Of a stretch of 64,000 bases of DNA, positions 59,982-64,000 are shown piece by piece. The position numbers and the translations under genes are program-made. Positions within the stretch are counted from its first letter, which is position 1; every line of letters starts with the position of its first letter. The DNA comes from Macrotrachela quadricornifera (lineage: Eukaryota; Rotifera; Eurotatoria; Philodinida; Philodinidae), in NCBI GenBank assembly GCA_022393335.1, contig JAJEKB010021543.1:1101042-1165041 (forward strand). The letters run 5' to 3'. Below the pieces are notes generated by a model. It saw only the letters and a program-made list of their open reading frames with translations. It was not told the DNA's origin and did no database searches.

Positions 59982-60536
59982 ATGGATAATCAATTTGTTC
60001 TTCGCCCTGCTGATATTTCTGACATTGATGCATTATCTCAGCTTGCTCAGAGAACTTTTCGAGAAACATTTGTTGAAGATTTTTGTGTTTCTTATCCTGA
60101 AAAAGACCTAGATGCTTATTATCGTTCATCTTTAAGTCCAGAAAGTTTTGCAAAGAAAATAACTGATCCTAAAGGAGCTATCTGGGTAATAGAAGATAAA
60201 ACCAATGGTGAACTTGTTGCTTATACTTTCGCTGGTCCGTGTGATATTAATGATATTCCTCATCCTGATGTTTGTTCACATAATGATGGAGCACTCTATC
60301 GTTTATATATTCGACGTGATCGACAAGGTCAAGGATTCGGTCCTCAATTAATGAATGTCATTTTACCATGGTTGGAAGAACATTATCCTGGACGACCTAT
60401 ATGGTTAACCGTATTGTCAAAAAATTTCAGGGCACAAAAATTTTATACGCAGTATGGTTTTAGTAAAGTCGGTGAATTTTATTATCCTGTCGGAGAATGG
60501 AAAGATCATGAATTTATTATGAAGCGTCAACCTTAA
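59982..60536 (+). CDS. GNAT-family N-acetyltransferase
   Basis: An intronless frame of 184 aa starting at ATG 59982 (an in-frame TTG lies 9 bp upstream but ATG is preferred). The fold is read from 'LRPADISDIDALSQLAQRTF' (strand 1/helix 1), 'GELVAYTFAGPC' (central strands), 'LYRLYIRRDRQGQGFGPQLM' with the Q-x-x-G-x-G acetyl-CoA pyrophosphate loop (residues 115-120), 'WLTVLSKNFRAQKFYTQYGF' (motif B) and a C-terminal 'VGEWKDHEFIMKR' strand. It would move an acetyl group from acetyl-CoA to an amine; the substrate is unknown. Full length, no TM or signal peptide, so probably cytosolic. The closest remembered pattern is bacterial or fungal GNATs, and the absence of introns is compatible with horizontal acquisition, as is frequent in bdelloids, but codon use is AT-rich like the host. 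Confidence 0.9.
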   Translation: MDNQFVLRPADISDIDALSQLAQRTFRETFVEDFCVSYPEKDLDAYYRSSLSPESFAKKITDPKGAIWVIEDKTNGELVAYTFAGPCDINDIPHPDVCSHNDGALYRLYIRRDRQGQGFGPQLMNVILPWLEEHYPGRPIWLTVLSKNFRAQKFYTQYGFSKVGEFYYPVGEWKDHEFIMKRQP

Positions 60537-61449
60537 TGCATTCTAACTTTTGCTTTTTGAACATCAATAAGATTATTAAAATAAAAAGAAAATTTTAATT
60601 GAATAGACATTATTCATGATCAATTGATTAGTCGATGTTATTATTTTCTTAACTAAAAAAAATGACTTCTTTCTAAAAGTTAACCAGAGTTTAAGATTAA
60701 GTAAAAATAGATTATTGAACGATACGGATACAACTAATCTAGGATAGGATTTGGCTTTGAGATAAATTTAGATAATTAGTTGACAAGTTCATCATCATCA
60801 TCATCATCGAATTACAAACTATTTATATTATTATCATTCAAAAGTAAATCAAAAACTAAAGTGAATTTAGTTTAATCAATAATTATCTAATCAACGTTGA
60901 TATTATAACACACGGATATTTAAAAATATCACTAAAAATAAACTGTTTATTTTGTTTTATTCAACAGCTATAAATTAATTTTTTCACTTTGCCTATATTT
61001 GTTTTCATTAGATTGATTGAATAGTTATGAAATCATTGTTTGCTGTAAATTAAATGAATGTATTCGTATGTAAATAAGAAAAGAAATAAATCATATGAGT
61101 AAGAGTATGGAGTTGAAAAAAGAGTTCTTTATATAGATGATATATTTTATCTGCGATGCAACATAACGAACAATTGAAATTTGTTCATGCAAATAATTCC
61201 TACATATCGAATAGATTCATACAGAAAGAAGGTCGACTTCTGTACTTTTTCGTATATCTTTAAGCTTCTTGGTACGTTGAATCTACAGATGTAAGCATTT
61301 TTTTTCTTTGAGATTCATAATTCATACAAAGTATTACTTTCCTATGTTTCAATTTATTATTATAGATAGCAAAAACAAAATAAAATGTCTTTAAAATTGT
61401 TCATTTGTAATCAGTTTGAAGTAGAAGAAATACATTTTAATACATTCAT
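60537..61449. other. Intergenic, convergent
   Basis: 913 bp between the GNAT stop and the stop of the RING-IBR-PARP gene. It contains a short (ATC)n run at 60790-60808. Nothing else recognised. Confidence 0.45.
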
Positions 61450-64000
61450 CTAACTACTCAATGGCGATGGACAACTACTTTGAGTACCATAAGATACAAC
61501 GACAACTGGTACATTGAAAGCATATGACCAATCAACTGGATTATTCATTACATGACAAAATGCTGATTTAGTAGTTAATTGAGGAGAATTGAGAAGAAAA
61601 GCAATTATTATGGAATAAGGTCCTTGTGAGTTGTTCCGTTTACTGTAACCATGAGAGACAGCTGCTGTCACACCAAAGTATTCACCTGGACCATGAACTT
61701 GTCCTGCACGACGTTTTGGATCGAAGCCATCAGTACAAATTGGTTTAATCGCTTGTGAAGCTGTACCATGAAATGTAAAAAAACCTCGTGCCATATCTGG
61801 TGGCAAAGGATGACCAAGAGTTTCAACACCTTTGTAGAAACGTTTCAACGATGAACACTGATCAGCTAAAGCTGTATTGTAATCAATTCGAATAATAGGC
61901 GGTATATCTGGACTCCAATTGTTGCGTGCAAATTTTTCGGCCTCTTGAAAAAAGCTAGGAAGAAAATCACGTTCCTTTTGAAACTTTTCTCGTTCAGCAC
62001 ATGTTCGTCCTTGATGTGAGTCATCATCAATTAAAGAACAAGAAGGACAAACATTTCGTCCACATGTAAGACATGTTTGATAATCACGACTTCGTTTAAT
62101 TAAACCATCACATGCTGAATTAGGACAAAAAACTTGATCATTGATAGTTGAGCTACTTTTCAAATAAATTTCAATTGATTTTTTGCATACACGGAGAAAT
62201 TCTTGTCGTTCACGAAAGATTTCAAACAAATCTTGAATAGCAATATTCATCTTGCATTTAGATTCATTACATTGTAATGGATACGTTTGAATTAAATAAC
62301 TAGAAGCACATCGACAATAAGCATGACCACATGCACGTAATGTATTTGTGGAATATGACATTTTACCACAAAATACACATTTTTGTTTATCTCGAGTAAC
62401 ATTACCATCTGCTGAGAGTTTGTTCAAAATTTGTTTAACTTCTGCTTCACATGAATCAATGACTGATAATTGTGTCCTAGGTTGTGCATAAATAGTAATG
62501 GTTTCTGTTTTTGATATATAATTTACATGACATCCTGATTTAATCCATTTATCAGCAAGACTTTGCAGTTGACAATCAGCTAGTTTTTTTCGTCCGAAAA
62601 ATTTAGCAATCATTGAATTTAATTCGAGTACACGAAATCGTTGATCGAATGTATCAGAATAATCAGCAATTTGACGCATTAATTGTCCTTGTTGAATTTG
62701 AGGACCATGAATTTCGACCCATGTGTTTAGCTTTTCTTTTTTTATGATTTCGAGTTTTAGTTTATTCGACCAATCTTGAATGATACTATTTGAGAAAAGT
62801 TCATCGAATAATTGTTTTTCTCGATCATTTGTCATTTTAATAATAATCGGTGATGTGGCTTGTTCAAGCATTGATGCTGCTAAAGCTGTTTTTTGTGGAG
62901 TACCATGATTGAAAAAACAACGAATAGCACCTTGACCATCTTGTCGTTTTTGATCGATTGGTTGTTGTTGAACTTGAGTTTCGAATTGATTAGCTATTTG
63001 TTGAATAAATTTATCGAAATCAGGATATAAATGAGAATGAGTTACAGTTACTGTTGCCGAACTATCAATTTTCCATGATGATTCTATCTTTGGAATGATC
63101 TCTGTATACAATTTAAATGCTGATTCTCGACTAATAGCTGTGATAAGAAACGTTTTTGGAATAGGATCAGTTGTTTGCAATTCATTGAGAATTGGAACGA
63201 TTTGTTTTTGTACAAGTTGATGATTTGTTCGATGTCGAATGGTGATTTTAACTGGTTTTTGACAGAAATCTGATTGAAGAATTGTTATAGCTTGTTGACG
63301 TTGTTGATTATCAAGAAAAAATATGTGCGCCGATGATGATCCTGTTCCATCTTTATGTGTTTGTCGTAGATTAATTTTTAAAGGATTGATTGGTTGTAAC
63401 ATTTGACAAATGAATGATTCACTTATATCTCTTGGCATATTAGTCAGTTGAATACCAGGTTGAGCTCTTAAATTTCTCTTGCCAAACTGTCGACAATCGA
63501 CTGCATGTGGAGTAAGATAATTTAAAATTTCTTTATCAGATATGAATTTACTGCTTGCGGGAATAGTTAACACTAATTGACGACCCCATGCATCCTTTTC
63601 ACTCATATGTGTACCCGTGGTCGACAATGATGAAGCTTCTTGAGGACATATATAATGTGCTGGTAAATTTGTTGTGGCCTTTTGAAAAGTTTCTGGCGAT
63701 TTTAATATAATATAAAAAGGTGGTGCTTCATAGTTATCATCATCTTCATCATCATCAATTGAATTAGACGTATTTTCTTGAAAATTATTCTCTCTAATAT
63801 CATATCGATTAATATTGAGTTTTGTTTTTAGCCAAGCTTGCAATTTTTCATAATTTTTACAAGGTACTCGTTGAAGATTAAGTCGAAGAGCATTTTCCGT
63901 AATTTCAATTGCAGAACAAATCAGACCATTTTGAAATGTTGCCCTAATTGAACCACATTCGATTGTTTTAGATTGAGTATTTGCTAGAATCGATTGCAAA
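61450..64000 (-). CDS. RING-IBR-PARP fusion protein, C-terminal 849 residues (5' end outside window)
   Basis: The frame is open to the window edge and ends at TAG 61450-61452. Residues 1-530 of the visible part contain repeated RRM/KH-like alpha/beta segments ('GIQLTNMPRDISESFICQML', 'LNTWVEIHGPQIQQGQLMRQ'), probably nucleic-acid binding, as in DEAH-box proteins that carry a RING-IBR tail. Residues ~541-585 are a RING1-like zinc site (CVFCGK...CGHAYCRC...CNESKC). Residues ~625-667 are an IBR (FCPNSACDGL...CLTCGRNVCPSC...C). No RING2 follows. Instead residues ~700-845 are a PARP-type catalytic domain: 'FFTFHGTASQAI' (His 744) and 'GPGEYFGVTAAVSHGYS' (Tyr ~774). At the usual Glu position the sequence reads 'VPVVVVSYG' (Val ~832), predicting mono-ADP-ribosylation at most. 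Likely an intracellular signalling or antiviral-type ADP-ribosyltransferase; inferred. Confidence 0.85.
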   Translation of the reverse strand, partial: LQSILANTQSKTIECGSIRATFQNGLICSAIEITENALRLNLQRVPCKNYEKLQAWLKTKLNINRYDIRENNFQENTSNSIDDDEDDDNYEAPPFYIILKSPETFQKATTNLPAHYICPQEASSLSTTGTHMSEKDAWGRQLVLTIPASSKFISDKEILNYLTPHAVDCRQFGKRNLRAQPGIQLTNMPRDISESFICQMLQPINPLKINLRQTHKDGTGSSSAHIFFLDNQQRQQAITILQSDFCQKPVKITIRHRTNHQLVQKQIVPILNELQTTDPIPKTFLITAISRESAFKLYTEIIPKIESSWKIDSSATVTVTHSHLYPDFDKFIQQIANQFETQVQQQPIDQKRQDGQGAIRCFFNHGTPQKTALAASMLEQATSPIIIKMTNDREKQLFDELFSNSIIQDWSNKLKLEIIKKEKLNTWVEIHGPQIQQGQLMRQIADYSDTFDQRFRVLELNSMIAKFFGRKKLADCQLQSLADKWIKSGCHVNYISKTETITIYAQPRTQLSVIDSCEAEVKQILNKLSADGNVTRDKQKCVFCGKMSYSTNTLRACGHAYCRCASSYLIQTYPLQCNESKCKMNIAIQDLFEIFRERQEFLRVCKKSIEIYLKSSSTINDQVFCPNSACDGLIKRSRDYQTCLTCGRNVCPSCSLIDDDSHQGRTCAEREKFQKERDFLPSFFQEAEKFARNNWSPDIPPIIRIDYNTALADQCSSLKRFYKGVETLGHPLPPDMARGFFTFHGTASQAIKPICTDGFDPKRRAGQVHGPGEYFGVTAAVSHGYSKRNNSQGPYSIIIAFLLNSPQLTTKSAFCHVMNNPVDWSYAFNVPVVVVSYGTQSSCPSPLSS

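Overview
The window looks like a piece of a bdelloid rotifer genome. The basis is an AT-rich eukaryotic sequence with introns mostly of about 45-75 bp, a very long kinesin-light-chain-type TPR protein with an R-S-E ADP-ribosyltransferase-like N-terminus, a giant VCBS/FG-GAP propeller protein, and a rhodopsin-like GPCR N-terminus of the type common in bdelloids. The species assignment is inference; no marker gene fixes it.

Layout: 1-107 start of a GPCR (minus); 983-1814 an AIM24-family gene (plus, 3 exons); 2705-7708 a 1,667-residue TPR protein (minus); 8.1-11.9 kb repeats and foldback DNA; 11.9-13.8 kb a two-exon type II membrane, glycosyltransferase-like gene whose intron is filled by a foldback element; 13.8-23.3 kb a dense graveyard of DNA transposons, including a hAT-like element with poly-G tracts, mariner-like foldbacks, and a Merlin/ISXO2 transposase remnant interrupted by a 1.35-kb near-perfect inverted-repeat element; 23.3-28.5 kb two tandem copies of a four-exon gene predicted to encode a DED - transmembrane - coiled coil - jacalin-like protein; 32.3-34.9 kb a Thr-rich mucin-like gene and separate 3' exons; 36.2-37.3 kb a non-autonomous hAT; 40.5-44.8 kb the VCBS-repeat protein; 46.5-51.7 kb large palindromes, one with a hAT inserted in it; 53.9-54.9 kb a dead mariner; 55.1-55.9 kb a six-exon cysteine string protein (DNAJC5 type); 57.3-58.4 kb minisatellites and a foldback; 59.98-60.54 kb an intronless GNAT acetyltransferase; 61.45-64.0 kb the 3' part of a RING-IBR-PARP fusion gene.

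The most interesting coding finding is the tandem pair at 23.3-28.5 kb. Both copies have an intact reading frame. The deduced architecture puts a caspase-8/FADD-like death effector domain inside the cell and a lectin-like fold outside, which would be a lectin-fronted death or immune receptor. The most interesting non-coding finding is the number of unrelated foldback (palindromic) elements, at least ten in 64 kb, several nested in one another. The genes do not form an operon or an obvious pathway. Two different ADP-ribosyltransferase-type folds (R-S-E and PARP) occur here, and both show substitutions at key catalytic positions.
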